64,000 nucleotides of DNA from Carnegiea gigantea (Eukaryota > Streptophyta > Magnoliopsida > Caryophyllales > Cactaceae), in the NCBI GenBank assembly GCA_029747015.1, contig JAKOGI010000448.1:62001-126000 (forward strand), written 5' to 3'. How positions within the stretch are numbered: position 1 is the first letter of the stretch; every line of letters starts with the position of its first letter. The notes beneath the pieces are model-generated. The model did no database searches. It was not told the origin of the DNA and saw nothing but the letters and a program-made list of their open reading frames with translations. Below are positions 22,599-33,300 of this stretch, one piece after another. The position numbers were made by a program, and so were the translations under genes.

Positions 22599-23106
22599 GT
22601 GCTATTCAGTTCGATTTGTACCTCTTTTCCAATGTTGCCAAATATAGTCAGTCCTCGCAAGAAATCCAAATCCATTGTTCTGTTTGGGAAAGGGTGATGT
22701 AAGTGACGCTTCGAAGATCCTTGTCCTTGCATAACAGCTATTAAGACCAATTTGTTGTCCATGGAGTTGTATTTACAGAGGAGTTGCCATCCTTCATTTG
22801 TATCCATAAAGATACAGGCTTCAAAAGTTCGAGTTTCCAAGAAATAGCGTTGAAGAGGCTGTATAATCTTGTTTCATCATCGATTGCATTGCTGAACTTT
22901 AGCGTCCTGCTGTTAGAAAACAGTTATAGTGAGAGTGTTCTGCTGTCAGAGCAATTGTAGCCTTCTAGTTATTGCATTGGCATTGAGCTATTCGATGTTA
23001 AATTAACTGCGTATTCAATCAATTAGATAATGTGAATTTTTTAAGATCTGCTGATGAATGATTTAAACGGATAATCTGAAGCATAAAAAATAATCAACAT
23101 TGAAAG
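22599..23106. other. 3' flank of the aldo/keto reductase gene
   Basis: This probably contains the 3' UTR. No further gene or repeat is seen before the LINE target site. Confidence 0.6.
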
Positions 23107-23851
23107 TTGAATTTATGAACTTTTTTTTTTTGGATAGGAAAAGGTAATATATTATATAGAAATAAGAAGCTCAGTTGGACAGAGAGCAATGTGAGCATTG
23201 TACAAAAGGCTATTTACAACCTAAGTATAAACTATCCACACAATCTGCCAAATCAATAAAGGAAGAGCTAAACTTCCCATTCTTCCAAAAGTAGATAATT
23301 TTGATGAAATTCTCTTTCAAACGGTGAAGAGGAGTTTCAACGTTATCAAAAACTCTTCTATTTCTCTCTCTCCAAATATTCCAAAAGATGACAAGAGGTA
23401 GGACCATGACTTCCTCCTTCTTCTTTTTCTTAACTTTCCTACCGAAGGAGCCTTCCCAAGCCAAAAGATGGTTCCTAATAGAGTCAGGAGCAACCCAAGA
23501 CATTCCCAAGCAACTGAAAGTTAGACCCCAAAGAATGCTTGCGACCTGACAGTGGAGCAATAAATGATCCGTAGATTCCCAGGCCCTTTTACACATGAAG
23601 CATCTATTCACCAAAACTTTCCCCCTTTTTTGTAAGTTGTCACACGCTATAATGTTCCCATGTGTAGCTTCCCATGCAAAGAACGAAACCTTCAAAGGGG
23701 CAAATGAGATTGCAAGGGAAGCCTTTTTTAGAAAGAATCTCTTGTGGTGGAAACTTCCCGTCAAGAAGTTTCAAATAAAAAGATCTAACAGTGAAGCACC
23801 CCTGAGTGGTTAGATCCCACCGCATCCTATCAATTGAATTTATGAACTTTT
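23107..23851 (-). mobile_element. 5'-truncated LINE (non-LTR retrotransposon) with target duplication
   Basis: TTGAATTTATGAACTTTT occurs at 23107-23124 and again at 23834-23851. This target-site duplication encloses about 710 bp. On the minus strand the insert ends in an A run (T run at 23121-23131 on plus), the hallmark of target-primed reverse transcription. Only the 3' end of the second LINE ORF is present, so the insertion was truncated on arrival. Confidence 0.9.
23210..23825 (-). pseudogene. LINE ORF2 3' fragment: zinc-binding reverse transcriptase domain
   Basis: The fragment begins near 23825 with RMRWDLTTQGCFTVRSFYL, the usual lead-in to the zf-RVT domain. It shifts frame at about 23730-23765 and continues to TAA at 23210. 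The second frame shows KVSFFAWEATHG, CFMCKRAWESTDHLLLHC (the Cys/His zinc-binding set) and WNIWRERNRRVF, all characteristic of plant LINE C-termini. It lacks the polymerase and endonuclease domains and cannot move by itself. Confidence 0.9.
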
Positions 23852-24039
23852 AATGGATATCATGATTTACGATCTGAAAAAACAGATGCTTTTAGGTGCT
23901 GGTTTGTGAAACAGGCATTGCATGGTTGGTACTCTTTGAACTCTTGACTATGATTTACAAACCCTGAACATTCCTCTACATTAGGCACAATGTTTCATCA
24001 TGCCACCCCTCTGGAGTTAATGTTGAAGAGGAGAAATAT
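23852..24039. other. Short spacer between LINE and copia element
   Basis: Host sequence, with no feature beyond the AATAT target duplication at its right end (24035-24039). Confidence 0.6.
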
Positions 24040-24268
24040 TGTAAAGGAGGGTTAGTTTGTTATAGTTTGTTATAGAAAAGGAGAGTTTGTTATCCATGTC
24101 AGTATTGGGAAAGCTGTGTATAACTGAGAATTGGTGGTAGACAGTTGGTAGATCCTTCCATCACCCTGTATATATATAAGAGCCGTAGCCATATGTTGGT
24201 GATAGAAAAACATGAATACTAATCTTCTCTCTTCAATTCTTCTCTCAATGAATTGCTGACTTTTATCA
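24040..24268 (+). repeat. 5' LTR of the copia element
   Basis: Starts TGTAAAGGAGGG and ends CTTTTATCA. It has a direct repeat GTTTGTTATA near its head and a TATA-like TATATATATAAG around 24171-24182. Transcription of the element should begin just downstream of that. Confidence 0.95.
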
Positions 24269-24280
24269 TGGTATCAGAGC
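24269..24280 (+). other. Copia primer-binding site (initiator tRNA-Met)
   Basis: TGGTATCAGAGC lies directly after the 5' LTR. This is the standard plant copia sequence complementary to the 3' end of initiator methionine tRNA. Confidence 0.95.
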
Positions 24281-24419
24281 TTCAGGCATTTTCTGAAACT
24301 CTCAACATTAATTCAGGCATTTTCTAATCTTTCTCAAACGGATTGATTCGAACAATTGACTATCAGAAATTCTTCTTCAGGATTTTTTGATTCTTTGATT
24401 TCTTTTTTGATTCTTGATC

Positions 24420-27400
24420 ATGGCGGATTCAAACTCAGTCACTCAAGATGATGCTAGACAGAATGTGGAAAATTACAATGCAGATCCTCTGTATCTTCAA
24501 GGATCAGACCATCCTGGGATGCAATTGACAAACAACAAGTTGAACGGGCTAAATTTCCAGCATTGGAGTCGCGCTGTGAAGATTGCTCTTCGAACTAAGG
24601 TAAAACTTGGATTCATTGATGGAACTTGCAGTAAACCTAGCTTGAATTCTCCTCTCTATGATCAGTGGATCAGATGTGATAGCATGGTGGTTAGCTGGTT
24701 GTTGAATTCGATTGACCCAAGCCTTTCGGGAGCTTTCATATATGCCAATTCTGCTAAAGAATTATGGAATGAATTAGTAGAAAGATTTGGACAAAGTAAT
24801 GGTCCTCTGCTATACAAGGTTCAAAAGGAAATTGAAGATTTGCATCAAGGAAATGACAGTATAGCTGTTTACTATACCAAACTGAAAAAGCTTTGGGATG
24901 AACTGGCTGATTTAAGTGAGATACCTGTTTGCACTTGTAATCCTAATTGCAAGGCTATCAAGAAAACTATAGAATTAGACCAAAGGCAAAAACTGATGCA
25001 ATTCTTGATGCATCTAAATGAGGATTATGAGGCTATTAGAGGTCAAATTCTGCTTATGGAACCTCTGCCCTCGGTAAATAAGGCTTGCTTGATGATTGAG
25101 AGGATTGAGCAACAAAGACAAGTTACTGGAGCAGTGACTCATGCTAGAGAAATAGCAGCAGTGGCTAGTAAAGGAAATTTTGCCTTACCTAATGCCTTTC
25201 TTGCCAAAGGACCTAATACACAAGGATTCAAGAAAGAGAAAGACAGTAAGAAACCTAAAAATGCAAGGTTCTGTGATCATTGTCAGAAGACAGGTCACAC
25301 TATTGATCAGTGTTTTAAACTGATTAGCTATCCTGATTGGTATGATGTCTCCAAGGATAAAGGGAGAGGCAGAGGTGGCCCTAGAGTGGCTGCACACGTT
25401 TTCACCCAGGATAAGGAACAAATTCAGGAGGATCCTCTTGTGGACTCTAATTCTGTTAACACTAGTGCCAGTGCTCAGTTTGATCCAAGTCTCGTTCAAG
25501 CCTTGGCTCAGGAAATGATGAAGTTCATGAAGGGAAAACAAGGTGAACAGCAACATGATCATTTGCAGTCATTTGCTCATTTTGCAGGTTCTCTTTCTAC
25601 TGGCTTTAACTCCATTAGCTCTCATTTAAACACTTGTTGTGCTGTGCAACATAGCTACAGTAACTCTTGGATAGTAGATACAGGTGCGTCTGACCATATG
25701 ACATCTGACCTAAACCAACTTCATAACCTACAATCCTTACCTAATTCTGTCAAAATTACTTTACCAGATGGCTCCTTAAAGACTGTCACACAGATTGGTC
25801 AAATTCATTTATCCCCTGAAATTACTATCCAAAATGTACTTTATGTACCAGATTTTAAGTTCAACTTGCTATCAGTTCAGAGACTATTGACTGATCACAA
25901 GTTGTTTGCCCTTTTCTTTCCAAACCAATGCTGGATACAGGACCTTTCAACTAGAAGGGTAATAGCTGTTGCTCGAGGTGTTGATGGGTTATACAAGCTT
26001 TTGCCAGTTGGGAAAAGTAGCTCTCCTAAGAATAAAGATTCTGCAGACCATGCTTATACTGATACTTCTTCCAGTTCAGCATCTTTTTCTTCTAGTTGTA
26101 ATGTGCCAAGTCTAGCCACCTTGCATGCAAGACTTGGACACACATCTGCTTCAAAAATGCAGTATATTCCTTCTTATAATAATGTTCCTTTCAGTTTTTC
26201 TTGTGAAATCTGTGTAATGGCAAAGATGCACAGACTGCCTTTTAATAAGAGTAACATACATTCTTCTAATCCTTTTCATCTCGTTCACATGGATTTGTGG
26301 GGACCTTACAAAGTTGCAAATATCTGTGGGGCACACTATTTTCTCATAATAGTGGATGACTTTACTAGAAACACTTGGACTCAGTTACTGCAAAACAAGA
26401 CTCAAGTAAAAGGAGCTATTGTTCAATTTTACAATATGGTTGAAACACAATTTAAAACCAAAATTCAGTTAATCAGAAGTGACAATGGGACTGAGTTTAT
26501 CAATGATTTTTGCCATGAATTTTTGGTTTCCAAAGGCATTTTACACCAAAAGTCCATTGTCAAAACACCGCAGCAAAATGGGGTGGCTGAGAGAAAACAT
26601 AGACATCTCTTGGAAACTGCAAGAGCCATCAGGTTTCAAGCAGGACTTCCTAAACATTTTTGGGGTGAATGTATACTCTCAGCCACACATCTCATTAATT
26701 TTTTACCAATGGAAATTTTGAAATGGAAGAGTCCCTTTGAAAAATTGTTTGGTACACCACCAAATTATCAAGATCTGAGAGTAATAGGGTGCTTATGTTT
26801 TGCAGCAAACATAGGGATTTCAGATAAATTTGAGTCCAGAGCAAAAAGATGTATCCTACTTGGGTACACCTTTGGTTTGAAGGGTTATAAACTTTATGAT
26901 TTAACAACCAAAAGGGTCTTTCATAGTAGAGATGTTGTTTTTTCAGAAACTATTTTTCCTTTTAAAAGGGACCACACTGCAACTTTGGAATTGGGACAAC
27001 AAGTCCATTTTCTTCCATCCTGTGAGCCTCTCTTTTATGCTGCATCTGAACCTCACCTTTACAAACACAACATTTCCAATTCTTCCAATCTTATATCTCC
27101 TTCCACTTCTAACACTGATTCTGCTCTGCCCATACATGAAACCTCAGTCCCCTCACCATCTATTATCCCAGAATTGCAACCCTCTATGTCCCTTGACCCA
27201 GCACCACTTTCTGATTCCCTTCCTAGTTTAACTCAGTCAATTCCCTTTTCAACTTCTTCATGTCTGCAAGAGCTTAGAAAGTCTCAACGAGCTAAACGAC
27301 CCCCAGCATGGATGAAAGACTTTGCATGCCCACAATTCACCAACAGGCAAACAGCAGTCCCACCTTCTGCTGAACCTTCTACCTCCCATAGTTTTACAAC

Positions 27401-29027
27401 TACATCATACCCTCTGTTCTCCTATGCAAATTTGGCACATTTTTCTTCTTCTTATGTTGCATCCCTTACAAAGGTTCTACAAAGTCCAGAGCCCAATAGC
27501 TATGCACAAGCAAAACTGTGTCCAGAATGGGTAAAGGCAATGGAGATAGAGCTTGCTACCCTTGAGCAAAATAATACTTGGAAATTGACCACATTGCCAC
27601 CTGGAAAGAAGGCTTTAACCTCTAAGTGGGTATACAAGACCAAGTTCAGGCCTGATGGAAGCATTGAAAGACACAAAGCCAGGCTTGTGATAAGGGGCTT
27701 TGAACAAGTTAAAGACAAGGACTATAAGCACACATTCAATCCAGTTGCTAAACTTACTACTGTTCGAATGTTCATAGCTCTGGCAGCAGCTAAAGACTGG
27801 GACTTGCATCAGTTGGACATCAATAATGCCTTCTTACATGGGTTTATAGAGGAGGAAGTATATATGCAGCCTCCACAAGGCTACTTTAAAGCTCTCCCAG
27901 GCCAGGTCTGCCAACTGCAGAGGTCCTTGTATGGATTAAAACAAGCATCCAGGCAATGGAACATTGAGTTAACCAAGTTTCTGCTTACAAAGGGCTTTAT
28001 ACAATCCAAAAACGATTACTCTCTATTCACTAAACAAACTCAAGGCAAGCACACTTTTGTCCTTGTTTATGTTGATGATTTATTGATAACAGGAGATGAT
28101 CTTCACAACATCACTCTTCTTAAGAGAGACCTACATGCTGCCTTCACCATCAAGGATCTGGGCTTGGCCCGTTATTTTCTGGGCATTGAACTTGCTAGAT
28201 CAAGTCATGGCATCATACTCAATCAGAGAAAGTACATACATGGCATCTTATCTGATGCTGGCATAACTGGAGCAAAACCCGCCAAATTTCCACTACCCAA
28301 AGGCCTTCATTTGTCAGCACAGATAGGGAAAATCATGGATGACCCTGGACAATTTCGAAGGCTAATTGGTAGGCTCCTATATCTCACTCTAACCAGACCT
28401 GACATATCCTACTCAGTACAGCATCTCAGCCAATATCTGCAACAACCTAGGCAGCCTCATTACCAGGCAGCCATGCATGTTTTAAGGTACTTAAAGGGCA
28501 CTATCAACAAGGGTCTGTTTTATCCAAGGCACAACAATTTGAAGTTAAGAGCCTTTTGTGATGCTGACTGGGGCACATGCAAGGACTCAGCCAGGTCTCT
28601 TACAGGATTCTGTGTTTTTCTGGGCTCATCATTGGTGTCTTGGAAAACTAAGAAGCAGAAAACAGTTGCAAAATCATCTGCAAAGGCTGAATATCGCAGC
28701 ATGTCAGCAACTACCTCTGAGTTGGAATGGTTGTCTCGTCTTATGGAGGACTTCTGTCTTGATCCACAATTGCCCATTGAGTTGCATTGTGATAATAACG
28801 CTGCCATACACATTGCAGCTAATCCCGTCTTTCATGAAAGGACAAAACACTTGCGGATAGACTGTCATTATACACGAGACAAGGTCATGGAAGGCTTTCT
28901 CAAGACTTCTCATATCCCCTCCCAAGAACAGCCTGCAGACCTCCTGACCAAGCCTCTTGGAGAACTCCAACATAACTATCTGTGTTCAAGGTTAGGATTG
29001 GTGGATTCTCCCCCAATTCCACATTGA
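24420..29027 (+). CDS. gag-pol: Copia gag-pol polyprotein, intact (1535 residues)
   Basis: The start is ATG at 24420 (MADSNS), the first in frame after the LTR. Order: gag domain (LNFQHWSRAVK, LGFIDGTC; about residues 30-240), CCHC knuckle CDHCQKTGHTIDQC (near 288), protease with WIVDTGASDH (near 418), integrase with its His/Cys zinc finger (HARLGH...CEICVMAK) and catalytic MDLWGP, SDNGTEF and the Glu in QNGVAERKHR. Reverse transcriptase shows QLDINNAFLHG, LYGLKQASRQW and the catalytic YVDD. RNase H has DADWGT and HERTKHLRID. RNase H reads KSSAKAEYR where relatives usually have Glu in place of the second Lys; the Glu that aligns with the catalytic residue is kept. No stop or frameshift is seen. 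The stop codon overlaps the polypurine tract. Confidence 0.96.
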   Translation: MADSNSVTQDDARQNVENYNADPLYLQGSDHPGMQLTNNKLNGLNFQHWSRAVKIALRTKVKLGFIDGTCSKPSLNSPLYDQWIRCDSMVVSWLLNSIDPSLSGAFIYANSAKELWNELVERFGQSNGPLLYKVQKEIEDLHQGNDSIAVYYTKLKKLWDELADLSEIPVCTCNPNCKAIKKTIELDQRQKLMQFLMHLNEDYEAIRGQILLMEPLPSVNKACLMIERIEQQRQVTGAVTHAREIAAVASKGNFALPNAFLAKGPNTQGFKKEKDSKKPKNARFCDHCQKTGHTIDQCFKLISYPDWYDVSKDKGRGRGGPRVAAHVFTQDKEQIQEDPLVDSNSVNTSASAQFDPSLVQALAQEMMKFMKGKQGEQQHDHLQSFAHFAGSLSTGFNSISSHLNTCCAVQHSYSNSWIVDTGASDHMTSDLNQLHNLQSLPNSVKITLPDGSLKTVTQIGQIHLSPEITIQNVLYVPDFKFNLLSVQRLLTDHKLFALFFPNQCWIQDLSTRRVIAVARGVDGLYKLLPVGKSSSPKNKDSADHAYTDTSSSSASFSSSCNVPSLATLHARLGHTSASKMQYIPSYNNVPFSFSCEICVMAKMHRLPFNKSNIHSSNPFHLVHMDLWGPYKVANICGAHYFLIIVDDFTRNTWTQLLQNKTQVKGAIVQFYNMVETQFKTKIQLIRSDNGTEFINDFCHEFLVSKGILHQKSIVKTPQQNGVAERKHRHLLETARAIRFQAGLPKHFWGECILSATHLINFLPMEILKWKSPFEKLFGTPPNYQDLRVIGCLCFAANIGISDKFESRAKRCILLGYTFGLKGYKLYDLTTKRVFHSRDVVFSETIFPFKRDHTATLELGQQVHFLPSCEPLFYAASEPHLYKHNISNSSNLISPSTSNTDSALPIHETSVPSPSIIPELQPSMSLDPAPLSDSLPSLTQSIPFSTSSCLQELRKSQRAKRPPAWMKDFACPQFTNRQTAVPPSAEPSTSHSFTTTSYPLFSYANLAHFSSSYVASLTKVLQSPEPNSYAQAKLCPEWVKAMEIELATLEQNNTWKLTTLPPGKKALTSKWVYKTKFRPDGSIERHKARLVIRGFEQVKDKDYKHTFNPVAKLTTVRMFIALAAAKDWDLHQLDINNAFLHGFIEEEVYMQPPQGYFKALPGQVCQLQRSLYGLKQASRQWNIELTKFLLTKGFIQSKNDYSLFTKQTQGKHTFVLVYVDDLLITGDDLHNITLLKRDLHAAFTIKDLGLARYFLGIELARSSHGIILNQRKYIHGILSDAGITGAKPAKFPLPKGLHLSAQIGKIMDDPGQFRRLIGRLLYLTLTRPDISYSVQHLSQYLQQPRQPHYQAAMHVLRYLKGTINKGLFYPRHNNLKLRAFCDADWGTCKDSARSLTGFCVFLGSSLVSWKTKKQKTVAKSSAKAEYRSMSATTSELEWLSRLMEDFCLDPQLPIELHCDNNAAIHIAANPVFHERTKHLRIDCHYTRDKVMEGFLKTSHIPSQEQPADLLTKPLGELQHNYLCSRLGLVDSPPIPH

Positions 29028-29035
29028 GGGGGGGA
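29026..29035 (+). other. Copia polypurine tract
   Basis: GAGGGGGGGA lies directly before the 3' LTR and primes plus-strand DNA. It overlaps the last two bases of the pol stop codon, leaving no spare 3' untranslated spacer. Confidence 0.85.
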
Positions 29036-29264
29036 TGTAAAGGAGGGTTAGTTTGTTATAGTTTGTTATAGAAAAGGAGAGTTTGTTATCCATGTCAGCA
29101 TTGGGAAAGCTGTGTATAACTGAGAATTGGTGGTAGACAGTTGGTAGATCCTTCCATCACCCTGCATATATATAGGAGCCGTAGCCATGTGTTGGTGATA
29201 GAAAAACATGAATACTAATCTTCTCTCTTCAATTCTTCTCTCAATGAATTGCTGACTTTTATCA
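29036..29264 (+). repeat. 3' LTR of the copia element
   Basis: Same length as the 5' LTR, with four transition differences from it. Followed by the AATAT target duplication. Confidence 0.95.
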
Positions 29265-29269
29265 AATAT

Positions 29270-29948
29270 GATCACTATTATCTTAGTGAGCTTATTATCT
29301 CAGTGAATAAGTAGCCAAAGTACAAATTTAATGGGATGAGAAATTAGACTTAAAGCATAAGATTTATTAACATGTCGCTCTCTTCCCCCACAACGGAAGG
29401 ATGAGAAGTTTAAGGATTAGCCTATATTTTAGATCGTTCATACATAATAAATACGTGGTTATTGGTGAATTGGCCAAATCTTTTTTGAAGAATTGTACAA
29501 GCATTTTACATTTCCTTCTATGCAGTTTCATTTAACTTCCTAAATACCAAGGAGAAGAAAATGTTCAGTTAAATTGATAGAAAATAGTCATTTTTTTATG
29601 GTTAATTAATAAAATAAGAAAGGAAAAATCTTATTGTAGCAACCACCAATTTTGTTTTACTGTTAAACCACTTGAACAAACTTGTGTTGATAACTTCGTT
29701 CTTCTTTTTAAAATTTTAAGGATTTTTTTTAATAAAAATTTTTAAAAAAATTGTAGAAAGAATAAACAGGAATTAGCATAATTGTCACGGAGGTGAAAGC
29801 AGAGCCAAGGAAGCGCGCCAAACTCGCTGGAGCAGCAAACGGTCTTAAGCTTCTCACTCTCTCTCGCTTTTTCTCTCCTCCAAAACTTCCTCCCTGTAAC
29901 TGTTTTCAGTTTTCTCTCTCATCCCCCAAACCAACACTTCCTTCCGCC
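29270..29948. other. Intergenic DNA upstream of the PRAF gene
   Basis: AT-rich. The part after about 29800 becomes CT-rich (CTCTCTCTCGC, TTTTCTCTCCTCC), as in plant promoters and 5' leaders. No gene is seen. Confidence 0.55.
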
Positions 29949-30304
29949 ATGGCATTTCCTTCTTCATGCATTCTCCAAACTGCTTGCATCAACTTCAACT
30001 GATCCATCTCCATCCATTTCAACATCGTCATTCTTCAGATCCGACCAATTTCGTGAAAATTTTCTGATTGTAGAAGAAATCAATTGTCGCATTCTAGGGT
30101 TTGCGAAGAATCGATTAATGAGAGGCGGAAAGGGCGAATTAAACAACATCTATGAAGAAGAATAAGACGACAACGAAAGAGGAGGACCTGATGCAGTTGC
30201 AGTTGCATTTGGCGCAACAGAAGAATAACAACATTACAATTGCTAATTGTTGCCCATCGCGATCTTCCACCTTCACTTTCAGATGGAATGGCAGATCTTG
30301 CTAG
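29949..30304 (+). promoter_or_regulatory. Three upstream ORFs before the PRAF start codon
   Basis: If the leader is unspliced, it contains ATG frames at 29949-30002 (18 codons, in GCCATGG context), at 30118 (16 codons, ending just after 30152), and at 30152-30304 (51 codons). The last overlaps the main ATG (30288) out of frame, which would reduce initiation there. The transcription start is unknown, so their presence in the mRNA is inferred. Confidence 0.4.
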
Positions 30305-33300
30305 TCATGTCTTCTCTGACCGCGATATTGAACAGGTACACTCTTTAATCCCTTTCTCTTTTCTTTTTAATTTGGTTCACAATGGGCAATTTTGTTCTGT
30401 GTTTGTCTTTCTAGCTTTGAGCAAATCGGATATTCAATACAGTCTACACGCATATGTCTTGAAAGTGAGGAAATTAGTATAGATGGTGTGATTTTATGTC
30501 AATATTTTGCCTTAGCCTAAATTGATATACCATATGATCTAAAATCACTAAATTTTCAATAGTTACAATTAAATTATCAATTGTGTAGCTTTAGAATTCG
30601 TGGCATACAAATAATACCTCATCAGATCAACCCTGCTGGTGAAGATGTATTATACATGTAATTTGTAATTAAAAAACTATAGATAAAAAAGTAATTTTAC
30701 CTATTGTATAACCAAAAATTCTTCAGTATGATATTTCACATAAGAGTTATCATGATATGGATTCTTTAGGAATGACATTGCAAAGATTTTGAGTCGAGTA
30801 ATAATATTTTAGAGTGACCATTTTTTTAACTAATAGTTTATCTAGGAGGAATTTGTTATCATGGTAACTCCTAAACGAACAATTGGTCACCTCAATTGTA
30901 TTAAAAGTCACTATAGAAGTGTTCATCTCATAATATCTCTTGTGTGATATAGTTTCACACAAGACTTGCTAACCTATGAGTGATACCCTTTCTCTATTCA
31001 ATTGTACAATTTGTTTTTTCCAATTTAATATATGATAATATATCTAATATATGATTTTTAAGCCTAATACACTTAAGAAATGTTTTATGACGAGACATTT
31101 AGCATTTTGTTATTATTTATTTGAAATTGGCATAGTGGAATGAATTTTCTTAATATGCGTTAATAAGATCACCCATTTAGGCTCTGATCTTTTCGTTGGT
31201 AAATCCCAATTTACCAACTTCAACAAATTTCAACCCACTTCACTAGCTTCAATAAAAATACCCACTTCAACCCATTTCTCACTATTTTAACCAACTTCTA
31301 CCCATCATATAAAAAAATTCAACCAACTTCAATCCACTTTTGCCAATCTTAACCAACTCCACCAATTTCCCAACCTATATTTCCCAACGAAAAGGATAGG
31401 CCCTTAGAGTTCTCATTTTTCATGGGAATAGAGGGGGGAGGGGTAGAGGAAGGGGGAACCCAGAATGGTGAGAAACCTTAATCTCTGAATTGCCCCTAAT
31501 AGGTTTTGAACCTTACATTTTCTTGATAGAAGATATGTCAAATGTCATTAAACTATTCTTGAATGGTTGTCATGTCCCTCATTTAAATTAAAAAAAAAAA
31601 AAAAGGGCTTACATTTATCTGAGAGTCACGTTTTACTATGTCATCAGTAATGAAGCTCTGACCAACTTAGTTCCATCTCAAGTCCCACACTCGCACTTCT
31701 TATTTGTTTAGAACCTTGAACCCACAAATGTTGATCCTTCTAGTAAATGGAAGCAGCAGAGGACACCTCGCTCTTGGTTGCAAATATGCAACTCTGCTTC
31801 CTCCATTTTGTGATTGTTCTAAGAGGAAACTCAAAAAAGTTTACCCCTCTTGGCTGTCATAGCAATATTTCTACATAATCACATAGCAAAACTTTACACC
31901 GGATAGTCGAAAACTTCATTTTGGCAAGAAAACTAGAGAAAAGAAAGGTATCCCCCCTATTTAAAATGGAAATGCACCATTGTGTGGCATTTTAGGTGGC
32001 ATGGGAGTCTAAGTCATGTGACATTCAGTGTGACAACGTGTTAGGCTGGCATGGAGATTTTTAAGTCGTGTGATACCCTATTGGGCTATTGCATTTATAT
32101 TTGCTCTAAATGGTAGTCTTGATTGAGAATTGATCATAGGGGAGGGATTCTGTATGCTTGATAGCCTTCATTGGTCCCACACTGTTTATAGAGGTGGTCA
32201 TGTCTTTTTCTAAGCCTCAGAATGTGCTATTATGTCAAAGAGAACAAGTCTGAAAGCGAAAGCCAACATGGGGTATAAGATCAAGGTTCAGGTTAAAGAT
32301 AAATAAGTAGAACAACTACAGAGGATGTTCTTAGAAGGCTTTGATAAGTGAGGAAGCAAAACAATGATAAAATTTGCATAATGTTTGAGTACATGATTAG
32401 GGAGGACAGGGAGAGTTATTAATGAGTGATTGAAGGTTATTTGTTTGATAATTTTGGTTTTACCACTATTTTGACATTTTGTTTCCAAAATTGAAGGCTC
32501 TTATTGCTTTGAAGAAAGGTACTCGGTTGATCAAGTATAGCAGGAAAGGCAAGCCCAAGTTTCGGGCATTCAGGCTTTCCCCGGTAGTTGTGCTTCTCTT
32601 TCCCACTCAATCTCTGCTACCACTTCTGTAATTTATGCTGCTGTCACTTAGAGAAGGCAAAAATGACAAAGTTCTTTTACTGTCTTAAACAAAATCCTAA
32701 GATGAAAATGTTTCGTTAAGACCTAAATATCTTGATTTGCACATTCATATATCACCAGAAGGTACTATCTAGATATTTTACCATAGATGACCATAGCTGA
32801 TTGTTGATGATGGGAAATACTAATAGCTAACTTTGAAATCCATAGGACGAGAGAGCTCTTATATGGTTATCGCACGGAGAAGAAAAAAGTTTGAGGCTAT
32901 CTACCGTCTCAAGAATCATCCCTGGTCAAAGAACTGTGAGCTAACAAGCATCTTCATGCACAAATGGCTATTGTCCATTGCAATCTTTTATTTGATTGCT
33001 TGATCTTTAAAATTCTCACTGGGTACTTGATGAAATTCTTTAATTTGTTATTATTGTTGGCTGCAGGCTGTGTTTCGTAGATACAAGTGTCCTGAGAAGG
33101 ATCACTTGTCATTTTCACTTATATACAAGAACGGTGATAGATCTCTTGACCTGGTTGGCTGCAATTCCAAATCTCCAATTTTTCATTTTTTAATGGATTG
33201 GTTGCATTTTAGTTTTATCTACTTGTATTATTCTGACAGTAAAATTATTTACTGGTATCATTCATTCCACTTACAATTTTATATGGTGTGTAGATTTGCA

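Larger units (their letters stand above)
24040..29264 (+). mobile_element. Complete Ty1/copia LTR retrotransposon (5225 bp)
   Basis: LTRs of 229 bp at 24040-24268 and 29036-29264 are flanked by the 5-bp duplication AATAT (24035-24039, 29265-29269). The primer-binding site TGGTATCAGAGC follows the 5' LTR, and a polypurine tract precedes the 3' LTR. One uninterrupted ORF carries all domains. The LTRs differ at four positions, all transitions (1.7%). The copy is young and may still be competent for movement. Confidence 0.97.
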
